From Methanobacteriota archaeon (GTDB lineage: Archaea; Thermoplasmatota; Poseidoniia; Poseidoniales; Thalassarchaeaceae): DNA of 8,239 nt. The notes under the pieces are model-generated. The model was not told the DNA's origin. It worked only from the letters and a program-made list of their open reading frames with translations, and ran no database searches. The DNA lies in assembly GCA_002712575.1 (NCBI GenBank), contig PATZ01000028.1, positions 27,096 to 35,334 of the forward strand, in the 5' to 3' direction. The translations under genes were made by a program, and so were the position numbers. Shown here piece after piece: positions 1 through 6,915 of this stretch. Numbering within the stretch: the stretch's first letter is position 1; every line of letters starts with the position of its first letter.

Positions 1-590
1 ACAGGCGGACCGCCGTCCGAGAAAACTTTCCAAAATGGTGTGTCAACAACACCCGGCTGCAAGACGGTAGTTTTTACCCCATTTTCTTGTATTTCATTGC
101 GCCAACTCTCAATTAGAGCCCTCAGTGCAAACTTAGTAGCACTGTATAAAGCAAACCCAGGAGCTGGCTTAATTCCCGCCACGCTTCCCACACCCACCAC
201 ATGGCCATATCCTTGTTCCCTGAAAACTGGCGTCAAAGCTTCCAATAAATAGAAAGGACCCAAGAGATTTATTTTAACCATGCTTTCGGCACTTTCCATT
301 TTTTTGTCTCCAATATTTCCACCTATGCCAAAACCCGCCCCAAGAAAAACCGCATGGATACCTTTCCATTTTTTTACCGCCGTCGAAACGGCCCGGCCAA
401 CGTTTTCCCTGAGGCCCATATCAGCCTGGAGAACACACAGTCGCTCGGAACCCAACTTCTCTTCGAGCATTTTCAATCGATCTAGGTCTCGACCAATAGC
501 ATAAACATTCCATCCGTTTTCATGAAATTTCTCCGCAACGCAACGCCCTATTCCGCTGGTTGCCCCAGTAACTATAACTGTTTTTGTCAA
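1..590 (-). CDS. Classical SDR-family NAD(P)-dependent oxidoreductase, N-terminal 196 residues (C-terminus beyond the window)
   Basis: A probable cytoplasmic NAD(P)H-dependent reductase/dehydrogenase of the classical short-chain type. Seen in the translation: the nucleotide-binding TGATSGIG near residues 8-15, LGAG at about 83-86 (NAG-equivalent position), N108 in NLLGP, catalytic S136 in GSVAG, and Y149-x3-K153 in the YSATK motif. PGVVDTPFW follows close to the cut end. All tetrad positions are present, so the enzyme should be active. There is no ATG upstream of the Rossmann motif. The only sensible start is TTG at 588-590, which puts the glycine motif at the usual distance from the N-terminus; the first internal ATG (468-470) would remove it. 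No clear Shine-Dalgarno sequence precedes the TTG, and the gene begins 14 bases after the ThDP-enzyme stop, so coupled translation is likely. A whole protein of this class is about 230-280 residues, so some 50 or more are missing. Substrate is not determined by sequence. Context suggests reduction of a keto group on a nucleotide sugar, possibly one made by the preceding ThDP enzyme. That role is inference. Confidence 0.9.
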   Translation of the reverse strand, partial: MTKTVIVTGATSGIGRCVAEKFHENGWNVYAIGRDLDRLKMLEEKLGSERLCVLQADMGLRENVGRAVSTAVKKWKGIHAVFLGAGFGIGGNIGDKKMESAESMVKINLLGPFYLLEALTPVFREQGYGHVVGVGSVAGIKPAPGFALYSATKFALRALIESWRNEIQENGVKTTVLQPGVVDTPFWKVFSDGGPP

Positions 591-604
591 AATGTTTTTT
601 TGAT

Positions 605-2380
605 TTATTTGAGGGATATTTGATCAAACTCTTCTTGGTTCAAAAAAGGGTATAAATCCTCAAATACAGGCGCCTTCTTTTCCCCGTCAACTTCCTTTAC
701 GGATATTGCCTTAGGAATTTGGGGCTGTTCAGGGTCAACCATGATTTCACAGATACCCGGACCATCGCTATTCACAAAGCTATCTAAACCCTGTTCGACC
801 TCCTTGTTGTCTGAAAAACGGGTATATTTAAACGAATTTGCTTCAGCGATGTGCTTAAAAGACGGGAATGATAAGCCGCTTTCATAATCTGCTCCCATCA
901 ATCTACCTTCAAACCCTAGCTGTTGTGTTTGCTTAATTGTTAGGTAACCACCATTGTTATATATAAATATTTTTATATTCATATGGTGATGCATCGCTGT
1001 ACTCAACTCCTGAATATTCATCATCATGCCACCTTCACCCGATATACACACAGTACGCCTACCCTCCCGGGCCACGCAGCTTCCAATCGTTGCAGGCAAT
1101 CCCCAGCCCATCGGTGCGTGCCCTGAATTCGTACAAATAACTTGCCCTTCTTTTACTTGAAAGGCTTGATGGGTTCCCACAAATGAAAGTCCCATATCGG
1201 TCATAATCGCATCATCTGGGCCAAGTACTTCTGACAACAATTGAGTGAAGTAATATGAGTTTACCCATTTTTCTTGTTTTTTATAAGATGCTTGCACTAC
1301 CGGGTACACTTTCCTGAGATTTTGGCACTTGCCCAACCATTCAGGATTCAGCATTTCTTTAGGTGGCAACTGATCTTTAAATAGTTTTAAAAACTCACCA
1401 GCGTCCGCTTCAATTTTGAGATGTATGTCCAAGCTATCTTTATTAAGTTCTCTTGGATCTATATCGATCATTACCCTTTTAGCTTCTCGCGCAAAGTCCT
1501 TAGAATTATAACCGGTAACCATAAACGGAAGCCTTGTTCCGATCGATATATATAAATCTGAATTTTGTACTGCAAAGTTGGCTCCTCTTTCGGCGAAGGC
1601 CCCAGGGCGCCCCACAAAACAGGGGTGTGAAGAGTCTATTACATCAGTGGCGTTCCATGTGGTAAGAACAGGTAAAGGATAAAGATCCAGTAATTCACTC
1701 AATAATCCCATCGCCTTTGCTATGCGCACTCCATGGCCAACGTGTAGAATGGGCCGTTGCGCTTCTTTTAACCAATTTGAGATAACGGATATCTGACTTC
1801 TTAAAGATTCCTGTCTGTTTTCGAATAAAGGTTCCTCTTCATGCGCTAGTAAGTCGGGGTCAATTTCAGCACTCTGAATATTTCCGGGTATATCCAACCA
1901 TACGGGACCAGGGCGGCCGGTTGTCGCCAATCTCCACGCTGCTTCAAGGTGCTTGAGAATATCCTGCGGATCTCGAACCATGACCGCATATTTTGTTATA
2001 GGTTTAACAAGGTCTATAATGTTGGATTCTTGAACTCCTAACTGCCTAAGACCGGAGTTTCCAATTGTTTGGTTCAAATAGACCTGCCCTGAAATAATAA
2101 TTTGAGGAATAGAATCGGCCCAAGCACAAGCTGCTCCAGTGATAGTATTAGTCCCGCCAGGGCCACTCGTTACTAAGCAGACACCTGGTCTTCCAGCCGT
2201 CCGCGCATATCCTTCGGCCGCCATAGACACAGCCTGCTCATGGTGGCAGCAGTAATATTTTATTTTATTTGAACGCCCCAATGAATCGCACAAGTGAATA
2301 GCTCCACCACCGCTTACGGTGAAAACTGAGTCAACACCCTTAGATTCAAGAAACTGAAAAACGAATTCTGATAATTTCAT
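605..2380 (-). CDS. Thiamine-diphosphate-dependent carboligase/decarboxylase, acetohydroxyacid-synthase-like (591 aa)
   Basis: A full-length three-domain ThDP enzyme: N-terminal Pyr domain (about 1-170), central domain (about 190-335) and C-terminal PP domain (about 380-550). Seen: the ylide-forming glutamate E48 in HHEQAV, the TSGPGGTN stretch (71-78), and a ThDP/Mg motif at 448-476 that begins GEG (448-450) and ends in NN (475-476). The family normally has GDG, so Asp is replaced by Glu at 449. The central region around 258-312 (GRPGAFAERGAN, VQNSDLYISIGTR, DIDPRE) resembles the FAD-binding part of acetohydroxyacid synthases, so a flavoprotein is plausible. The position corresponding to AHAS RQWQ reads KQTQ (483-486), arguing against ordinary branched-chain amino acid synthesis. 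Its place among nucleotide-sugar genes suggests it transfers a pyruvate-derived two-carbon unit to a keto sugar, as YerE does for yersiniose. The start is the ATG at 2378-2380, overlapping the upstream aminotransferase stop as ATGA. The ThDP family assignment is certain; the reaction is inferred. Confidence 0.93.
   Translation of the reverse strand: MKLSEFVFQFLESKGVDSVFTVSGGGAIHLCDSLGRSNKIKYYCCHHEQAVSMAAEGYARTAGRPGVCLVTSGPGGTNTITGAACAWADSIPQIIISGQVYLNQTIGNSGLRQLGVQESNIIDLVKPITKYAVMVRDPQDILKHLEAAWRLATTGRPGPVWLDIPGNIQSAEIDPDLLAHEEEPLFENRQESLRSQISVISNWLKEAQRPILHVGHGVRIAKAMGLLSELLDLYPLPVLTTWNATDVIDSSHPCFVGRPGAFAERGANFAVQNSDLYISIGTRLPFMVTGYNSKDFAREAKRVMIDIDPRELNKDSLDIHLKIEADAGEFLKLFKDQLPPKEMLNPEWLGKCQNLRKVYPVVQASYKKQEKWVNSYYFTQLLSEVLGPDDAIMTDMGLSFVGTHQAFQVKEGQVICTNSGHAPMGWGLPATIGSCVAREGRRTVCISGEGGMMMNIQELSTAMHHHMNIKIFIYNNGGYLTIKQTQQLGFEGRLMGADYESGLSFPSFKHIAEANSFKYTRFSDNKEVEQGLDSFVNSDGPGICEIMVDPEQPQIPKAISVKEVDGEKKAPVFEDLYPFLNQEEFDQISLK
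2377..2380 (-). other. ATGA start/stop overlap coupling aminotransferase and ThDP-enzyme genes
   Basis: Read on the minus strand, the ATG of the ThDP enzyme (2378-2380) shares bases with the TGA stop of the aminotransferase (2377-2379). No convincing Shine-Dalgarno sequence lies just upstream. Translation of the ThDP enzyme therefore probably depends on ribosomes finishing the aminotransferase, which would keep the two products in step. Confidence 0.85.
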
Positions 2381-3468
2381 TTGTAAAAGAACTGCTTAAC
2401 CTTGCTAATAACCCAATGAACTTCTTGGTCGGTCATAGTGGGATATATTGGGAGACTTAGTATGGTTTTACTCAGCTGCTCACACATTGGATAACTACAC
2501 GTTTCAAGCTTGTTACTGGCAGGCATAAGATGTAGGGGAATTGGATAGTTAACTTTGGTTTCCACTTCATGTGATAACAAAAATTCAGCCAACTCTTCAC
2601 GCTGATTGGTTCTTATCATATAACGGTGATATACTCCGATTTCGCCTGCTTCTTCCTCTGGTACTCTCACAAAATCCTTTAGAGCCTTCGAGTAAGCCTT
2701 TGCAATTTCCTGGTTTCGAGCATTCCAATGGTCGAGGTGTTTCAATTTTATAAGAGCAACTGCCGCCTGAACTTCATCTAGCCTTGAATTGATCCCCCAA
2801 AATCCAGCCTCATCACGGTTTCTTAAGCCGTGATTACGAAACTCCCTAATATGTGAGGCTAGATCATCAGAATTAGTAGTTATCATGCCTCCATCTCCAT
2901 GCACAAAAAGGTTTTTTAAAGGGTGAAGACTAAAACCAGCAGCAACACCAAACGATCCGGCTCTTTTTTCATTTTGTTTTGCACCGACGGCTTGTGCCGC
3001 ATCTTCTACAAGAAGGAGGCCGTGTCGTTTTACAAACTGTGAAATTTGTTCCATCTTTGCAATACGACCAGTCAAGTGAACAGGCATCACTACTTTCGTT
3101 CGCTCTGTGAGAGCTTCCTCTAATTTTGACGGATCTAGGTTCATATCTTCACCTACGTCACAAAAAACTGTGGTGGCTCCTGTTCGATCAACAGCTGCAG
3201 CGCTAGCAACAAATGAGTTTGGAGCTGTGATAACTTCGTCTCCAGGACCTACCCCTAATGAGGCCAAAATCAGATACAAAGCATCTGAGCCATTACCAAC
3301 GCCGATAGCATGTTTCACTCCACAGTACTCTGCAAATTTTTCCTCAAATTTTTCTAAATTGGGCCCAAGAACGTACCATCCGCTATTAAAAACTTTATCT
3401 ACAGTATCTAAAATCTCACTCCTCAGATCTTGATACTGACGCCCGAGGTCAACAAACTTAACCTGCAT
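2377..3468 (-). CDS. DegT/DnrJ/EryC1/StrS-family PLP sugar aminotransferase, downstream copy (363 aa)
   Basis: A complete fold-type I, PLP-dependent nucleotide-sugar aminotransferase, expected to move an amino group (usually from glutamate) onto a keto carbon of an NDP-sugar in the cytoplasm. Seen: the opening FVDLGRQY typical of the family, GVGNGSDAL (56-64) binding the cofactor phosphate, D156 and Q159 in EDAAQA for the pyridine ring, and the Schiff-base lysine K185 in SLHPLKNL followed by GDGG (191-194). RNHG (211-214) and NSRLDEVQA (227-235) are also conserved. The length fits the 360-390 residue family norm. Because lysine rather than histidine sits at 185, this is a transaminase and not a ColD/DdhC-type 3-dehydratase. 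It is a diverged paralogue of the gene immediately upstream (roughly 40% identity by eye). The ATG start is supported by a well-placed AAAGGA ribosome-binding site. Sequence alone does not tell which carbon (C3 or C4) it aminates. Confidence 0.95.
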   Translation of the reverse strand: MQVKFVDLGRQYQDLRSEILDTVDKVFNSGWYVLGPNLEKFEEKFAEYCGVKHAIGVGNGSDALYLILASLGVGPGDEVITAPNSFVASAAAVDRTGATTVFCDVGEDMNLDPSKLEEALTERTKVVMPVHLTGRIAKMEQISQFVKRHGLLLVEDAAQAVGAKQNEKRAGSFGVAAGFSLHPLKNLFVHGDGGMITTNSDDLASHIREFRNHGLRNRDEAGFWGINSRLDEVQAAVALIKLKHLDHWNARNQEIAKAYSKALKDFVRVPEEEAGEIGVYHRYMIRTNQREELAEFLLSHEVETKVNYPIPLHLMPASNKLETCSYPMCEQLSKTILSLPIYPTMTDQEVHWVISKVKQFFYK

Positions 3469-4609
3469 AAAAATCCTTTATTTTTGTTACCGTGTAATCC
3501 TGCTGTTCACGTGTAATAAACTCGTGCACTGGCAGAGAAATCACGGTCTGACAAATCCTTTCGGCCATTGGAAAATCGCCTCTAGAATAGTTAAATTTAC
3601 GTGCGGCAGGTTGTAGATGCATTGGAACAGGATAGTGGATCTTTGCGTCAATGCCGAACGATTGCAGGTAATTTTTCAATTCGTTTCTGCGTTGAGCCTG
3701 CACGACATATAAATGATAAACCTGTTGCACGTTTTTGGGGCGACTTGGCAATGTAATTTCATCCAATCCAGCCAGCTGATTGTCAAAGTAATGCGAATTT
3801 GCAATTCGGCTTTCGGTTATATCTTCTAGTTTATTGAGCAAATGGTTAGCAACAATTGCCTGCAAAGTGTCGAGTCTTGAATTATAAGCAAACTCGGCAC
3901 ATTCATCCCTTCCTACGAGCCCATGATTACGTAATAGCAACATTCTCTGATAAATATCCTCTGAGTCAGTGACCAAATACCCTCCATCCCCCCATACATT
4001 TAGATTCTTAAGGGGATGAAGGCTGAAGCACCCCGTATCTCCAAACCGCCCTGCATAAGTGCCGTGCCGCCGTGCAAGAATCGCATGGCAAGCATCTTCG
4101 ACGATATTCAAGTTATGTTTTTTGGCGATGGTGCGTATCCTTTGCATATCGCATGGTAACCCCGCCCAGTGTACCGGGAGAATTACTTTTGTCCGTTCCG
4201 TCACAACATCTTCGATGCGTTCGGGATCCATATTGTAATCTTCACCAATATCAACAAAGACCGGCCTTGCCCCTGCAGTCACAATAGCACCAATAGTAGC
4301 ATAAAATGTATAAGGAGTAGTAATTACCTCGTCTCCATTACCAACACCCAATGCTTTTAAACTCAGAAATAACGCATCGGTGCCACTACCCACCCCTACT
4401 GCGTACTTCGCTCCAAGCAAACTACATATGTTCTCCTCAAAATCATCTACTTCACGACCTAGAGTGAAGTCACATCTCGAAACAAGATCTGATATTTTTG
4501 CCAGTACTTCTTCTTTGTCCGAAAACTGTTCTAGTAGATAATTGTGATTTATCTTTAAATCTAAATCACGGTCATATTGGTCCGGTAAAAAATTGTGTGC
4601 TACTGCCAT
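3458..4609 (-). CDS. DegT/DnrJ/EryC1/StrS-family PLP sugar aminotransferase, upstream copy (383 aa)
   Basis: A second complete nucleotide-sugar aminotransferase. Seen: a roughly 25-residue N-terminal extension relative to its neighbour (ending near NHNYLLEQF), the DFTLGREVDDFE entry segment (47-58), the phosphate-binding GVGSGTDAL (72-80), D172 in EDACHA with His175 where the neighbour has Gln159, and Schiff-base lysine K201 in SLHPLKNL followed by GDGG. RNHG (227-230) and NSRLDTLQA (243-251) are also present. The catalytic lysine is retained, so transamination is expected and the ColD/DdhC 3-dehydratase reaction is unlikely. The ATG at 4607-4609 follows the dehydratase stop by 6 bases with no obvious Shine-Dalgarno sequence. 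Having two full-length, clearly different aminotransferases suggests two amination steps: a diamino sugar, or two different amino sugars. The specific carbon and nucleotide carrier cannot be read from sequence. Confidence 0.95.
   Translation of the reverse strand: MAVAHNFLPDQYDRDLDLKINHNYLLEQFSDKEEVLAKISDLVSRCDFTLGREVDDFEENICSLLGAKYAVGVGSGTDALFLSLKALGVGNGDEVITTPYTFYATIGAIVTAGARPVFVDIGEDYNMDPERIEDVVTERTKVILPVHWAGLPCDMQRIRTIAKKHNLNIVEDACHAILARRHGTYAGRFGDTGCFSLHPLKNLNVWGDGGYLVTDSEDIYQRMLLLRNHGLVGRDECAEFAYNSRLDTLQAIVANHLLNKLEDITESRIANSHYFDNQLAGLDEITLPSRPKNVQQVYHLYVVQAQRRNELKNYLQSFGIDAKIHYPVPMHLQPAARKFNYSRGDFPMAERICQTVISLPVHEFITREQQDYTVTKIKDFYAG
3474..3479 (-). promoter_or_regulatory. Ribosome-binding site (AAAGGA) for the downstream aminotransferase, inside the upstream gene's end
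   Basis: On the minus strand AAAGGA lies 5 bases before the ATG at 3466-3468. It is inside the last codons of the upstream aminotransferase, whose reading frame runs on to a TAA at 3458-3460, giving an 11-base overlap. This is the clearest Shine-Dalgarno match in the window and fixes the start of the 363-residue protein. Confidence 0.75.
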
Positions 4610-4615
4610 AAAATA

Positions 4616-5617
4616 CTAGTGCTTGTGTACGTATTCTAAATTCATTTTTGAGATAATCTCCCAGTTATCATTCACCCATTTGATTACTTGCTCTACTCCA
4701 TCTTCGAAAGAAATCCGGCACTCCCAGCCCAGCTCTCGCTGTGCTTTGTCTGGATTTAGGCTAAAACAATCATCTTGTCCGTAATTTTCCTCCTGCATTT
4801 CAACCCCCTCCTCAAAAGACTTACCCATTTGTAATAGGACTGACTCAACAATACTCCGAATGGTTCGCAAATCGTTCTTAGGGGATATATGATATGCTTC
4901 TCCTGCGATACCTCGCACAGCGGCGTTCCATGTCGCATCTGCTACATCATGCGCATGAATAAATGCGCGTCTCGATTTCCCTCCCCCATGGAGTATTATT
5001 TTGCGCCCCAACTTAGCATAAATTACAGCTCTCGGAATTATCCTATATAATTGTTGGTAAGGCCCATATAGATTTGCAGCACGCGTGAAAACAACTGGAA
5101 ATTGGTAGCGCTTGTATAAAACACCGAGATGTAAATCTCCTGCTAACTTTGACGCGGCATAAGGTGTACTCGGGGCGTAGGAGGTCGTTTCAACGATTCC
5201 TTCTCCTGTACTCCCGTAAACTTCAGGCGTAGATGAAACAACGTATTTTCGCAAATATTCTCGATTCGCTAATGCAGTAGTAAGGCGCACCACTCCCATG
5301 CAATTTGTTTCATACCAATTTTCCGGCCATTTCCAGCTATTGCGCACCTCACCTTGGGCCGCAAAATTGAAGACAAATTCAGGTTTGTGGCGGTCACAAA
5401 TGTCTAATATTTCTTCAGCTTGAGAATTAACTGAAAGCTGTCGAAATTCAACACGGTCTAAATCTGCGCCTCTCGCAAGATAGGCAGACATTACAGATAC
5501 GATCTGCGGTGAGCGAGATATAGCAATAATGCGATAGTTATTTTTCAAGGCTAACACATGCCGAATGAGATGCCCGCCAGTAAATGAATTAGACCCAATT
5601 ACTACAATTTTTTGCAT
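4616..5617 (-). CDS. Extended-SDR NDP-sugar 4,6-dehydratase-like protein (333 aa)
   Basis: An NAD(P)-dependent nucleotide-sugar enzyme of the GDP-mannose/dTDP-glucose 4,6-dehydratase group, likely supplying the 4-keto-6-deoxy sugar used by the adjacent aminotransferases. Seen: an N-terminal Rossmann beta-strand and GSNSFTG (8-14), where Ser11 replaces the usual middle glycine of GxxGxxG; NFAAQGEVRNSW (84-95), a typical substrate-loop region; SSTPEVYG (128-135), which carries T130 and E132; and Y153-x3-K157 in TPYAASK. RAANLYGPYQ (179-188) and RAFIHAHDVADA (217-228) are standard downstream motifs. The Glu in the TxE position is the acid/base signature of 4,6-dehydratases and is absent from simple 4-epimerases. 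In dTDP-glucose dehydratases the residue before it is Asp, whereas here it is Pro131. The length matches the family. The gene starts at the ATG 5615-5617, 9 bases after wzt. Dehydratase activity is the best guess; epimerase or reductase activity cannot be ruled out. Confidence 0.85.
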   Translation of the reverse strand: MQKIVVIGSNSFTGGHLIRHVLALKNNYRIIAISRSPQIVSVMSAYLARGADLDRVEFRQLSVNSQAEEILDICDRHKPEFVFNFAAQGEVRNSWKWPENWYETNCMGVVRLTTALANREYLRKYVVSSTPEVYGSTGEGIVETTSYAPSTPYAASKLAGDLHLGVLYKRYQFPVVFTRAANLYGPYQQLYRIIPRAVIYAKLGRKIILHGGGKSRRAFIHAHDVADATWNAAVRGIAGEAYHISPKNDLRTIRSIVESVLLQMGKSFEEGVEMQEENYGQDDCFSLNPDKAQRELGWECRISFEDGVEQVIKWVNDNWEIISKMNLEYVHKH

Positions 5618-5626
5618 TAACTATTT

Positions 5627-6913
5627 TCACTCATCAGGATATTTTATCTGCATTTGTACAACCCCAAAACCATCTATTGCACCCTGAGTCATTCTGTCAT
5701 ACTGCATGCCGAATTCTGTATTTTCTTTTGAATAAGGAGCAATATTTATAGAAAAAATTTTTTCAATAGAATCAAACATCATCGCGCCATCCTGGATAGC
5801 CGAGTAATTCAACACAAAGCTACCAGGATGTAGCGGCGGCATTTCAACGATCATTTCGCGCCTAAGTACATCACCTTTTTTTACGCAAACGGCATCTCGA
5901 ATTACACTACAAGCAACTGAGTCACCAGCCGTAGTCGCTAAATACCAAGTGTGATTAAAGTGTTCTTCTAAATTTTTCTCACATTCAAAGTCTATGATTA
6001 ACCTAAGCCTTGTTTGATTTGGCTCAATTGTTATTGAACGGCCCTCTGGATTATCTTCGCAATCTATAAAAGCACTCTTAACCCGTAATTCACCAGTGAT
6101 TTTTGCCTCATTCGACCTTATAAATGTTTGATTTTTAGAATCAGCTTCCTCTAGATGCTGGACAGAATCCTGTAAATACGCTGATGCTACTTTTGAGGTT
6201 TCTCCTTCTAGCCTTACACAACCTGAATCAAGCCATATTACTCGATCAGTGATACTCAAAACATGGTGCATATTATGAGAGACAAAAAGAACCGCTTTAT
6301 CTTTTGCTAAAAATTGATTCATTGCTAATTGGGCTTTGCGACGAAACCTTGCATCCCCGACCGCTAAAACTTCATCTATCAAAATTATGTCCGGGTTCAT
6401 GTGAAGTGCCACCGCAAACCCAAGGCGAACTTTCATACCTGAACTATATGATTGAATGGGCGCATCAATGAAATCTCCTATCTCTGAAAAATCGATTATT
6501 TCGTCGAGTTTTTCTTCAATGTACTTGCGTTGGATGCCCAAGACAGACGCATTAATTAATATGTTTTCCCGCCCAGTCAACATCGGGTGAAACCCAGCGC
6601 CCAATTCTATTAGGGCCTGCATATTGCCATGCACACTAACACGCCCGATTGTGGGCTTAACTAGTCCACTGATAATTTTGAGCAGCGTTGATTTTCCCGC
6701 CCCATTCCTGCCTATTATGCCTAGGCACTCCCCTCGTTTTAGAGTCAGTGAAATATTTTTTAATGCCCAAAATTCTTTTTTCCTTAATTCCGAATCTGTT
6801 GATTTACCCACTAGTTCACGACACAAGTCACTTAAACCATAATGCAAAGAACGCCTAAGATCTTTACAATATTTTTTCCCAAGACCTTCAACTTTAAGTA
6901 GGGTTTCCGCCAT
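5627..6913 (-). CDS. wzt: Polysaccharide ABC exporter ATPase with C-terminal carbohydrate-binding-type domain (428 aa)
   Basis: The nucleotide-binding subunit of an ABC-2 polysaccharide exporter, which powers transfer of a lipid-linked glycan across the inner membrane with the permease encoded just upstream. Seen: Walker A GRNGAGKST (68-76), the QALIELGAGFHP segment typical of polysaccharide exporters (99-110), an ABC signature in SYSSGMKVRL (155-164), Walker B DIILIDE (175-181) with catalytic E181, and the switch histidine H213 in VSHN. The ATPase core ends near residue 250. About 180 further residues form a separate domain, and the total length is like the O-antigen Wzt proteins that recognise a modified non-reducing end (E. 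coli O8/O9a type). Simple KpsT-type ATPases lack this domain. The ATG at 6911-6913 follows the permease stop by 2 bases. The C-terminal domain was recognised by length and position rather than a strong motif, so its ligand is unknown. Confidence 0.95.
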   Translation of the reverse strand: MAETLLKVEGLGKKYCKDLRRSLHYGLSDLCRELVGKSTDSELRKKEFWALKNISLTLKRGECLGIIGRNGAGKSTLLKIISGLVKPTIGRVSVHGNMQALIELGAGFHPMLTGRENILINASVLGIQRKYIEEKLDEIIDFSEIGDFIDAPIQSYSSGMKVRLGFAVALHMNPDIILIDEVLAVGDARFRRKAQLAMNQFLAKDKAVLFVSHNMHHVLSITDRVIWLDSGCVRLEGETSKVASAYLQDSVQHLEEADSKNQTFIRSNEAKITGELRVKSAFIDCEDNPEGRSITIEPNQTRLRLIIDFECEKNLEEHFNHTWYLATTAGDSVACSVIRDAVCVKKGDVLRREMIVEMPPLHPGSFVLNYSAIQDGAMMFDSIEKIFSINIAPYSKENTEFGMQYDRMTQGAIDGFGVVQMQIKYPDE

Positions 6914-6915
6914 AA

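Noticed and set aside
40..504. Plus-strand open frames of about 70 codons at the start of the window
   Set aside because: They lie antisense to the SDR gene, whose minus-strand translation shows a complete set of SDR motifs. The plus-strand peptides show no recognisable domain.
591..604. Possible terminator between the ThDP and SDR genes
   Set aside because: The gap is 14 bases and A/T rich with no stem-forming inverted repeat, so read-through is expected.
605..2380. Housekeeping acetolactate synthase (IlvB/IlvG/IlvI)
   Set aside because: The gene sits in a sugar operon with no regulatory subunit or ilvC beside it, has GEG instead of GDG, and lacks the RQWQ selectivity motif.
2571..3433. 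Plus-strand open frames inside the downstream aminotransferase
   Set aside because: They are antisense to a gene with clear conserved DegT motifs, and their peptides look like random reverse translation.
4072..4360. Two overlapping plus-strand open frames inside the upstream aminotransferase
   Set aside because: They overlap each other in different frames and lie antisense to well-conserved coding sequence.
2377..4609. ColD/DdhC-type PMP-dependent sugar 3-dehydratase, as in yersiniose or colitose synthesis
   Set aside because: Those enzymes have histidine at the PLP-lysine position, whereas both proteins here have lysine (K185 and K201).
2377..4609. Recent tandem gene duplication or repeat
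   Set aside because: Nucleotide similarity is limited to short blocks over conserved motifs, and the proteins differ at more than half of positions by eye, so this is ancient paralogy and not a repeat element.
4756..4938. A 60-codon minus-strand open frame within the dehydratase gene
   Set aside because: It is in another frame of a gene whose own frame carries the SDR motifs, and it has no family resemblance.
6624..6842. A 72-codon plus-strand open frame opposite the ATPase
   Set aside because: It lies antisense to the Walker A region of wzt and is explained by codon constraints there.
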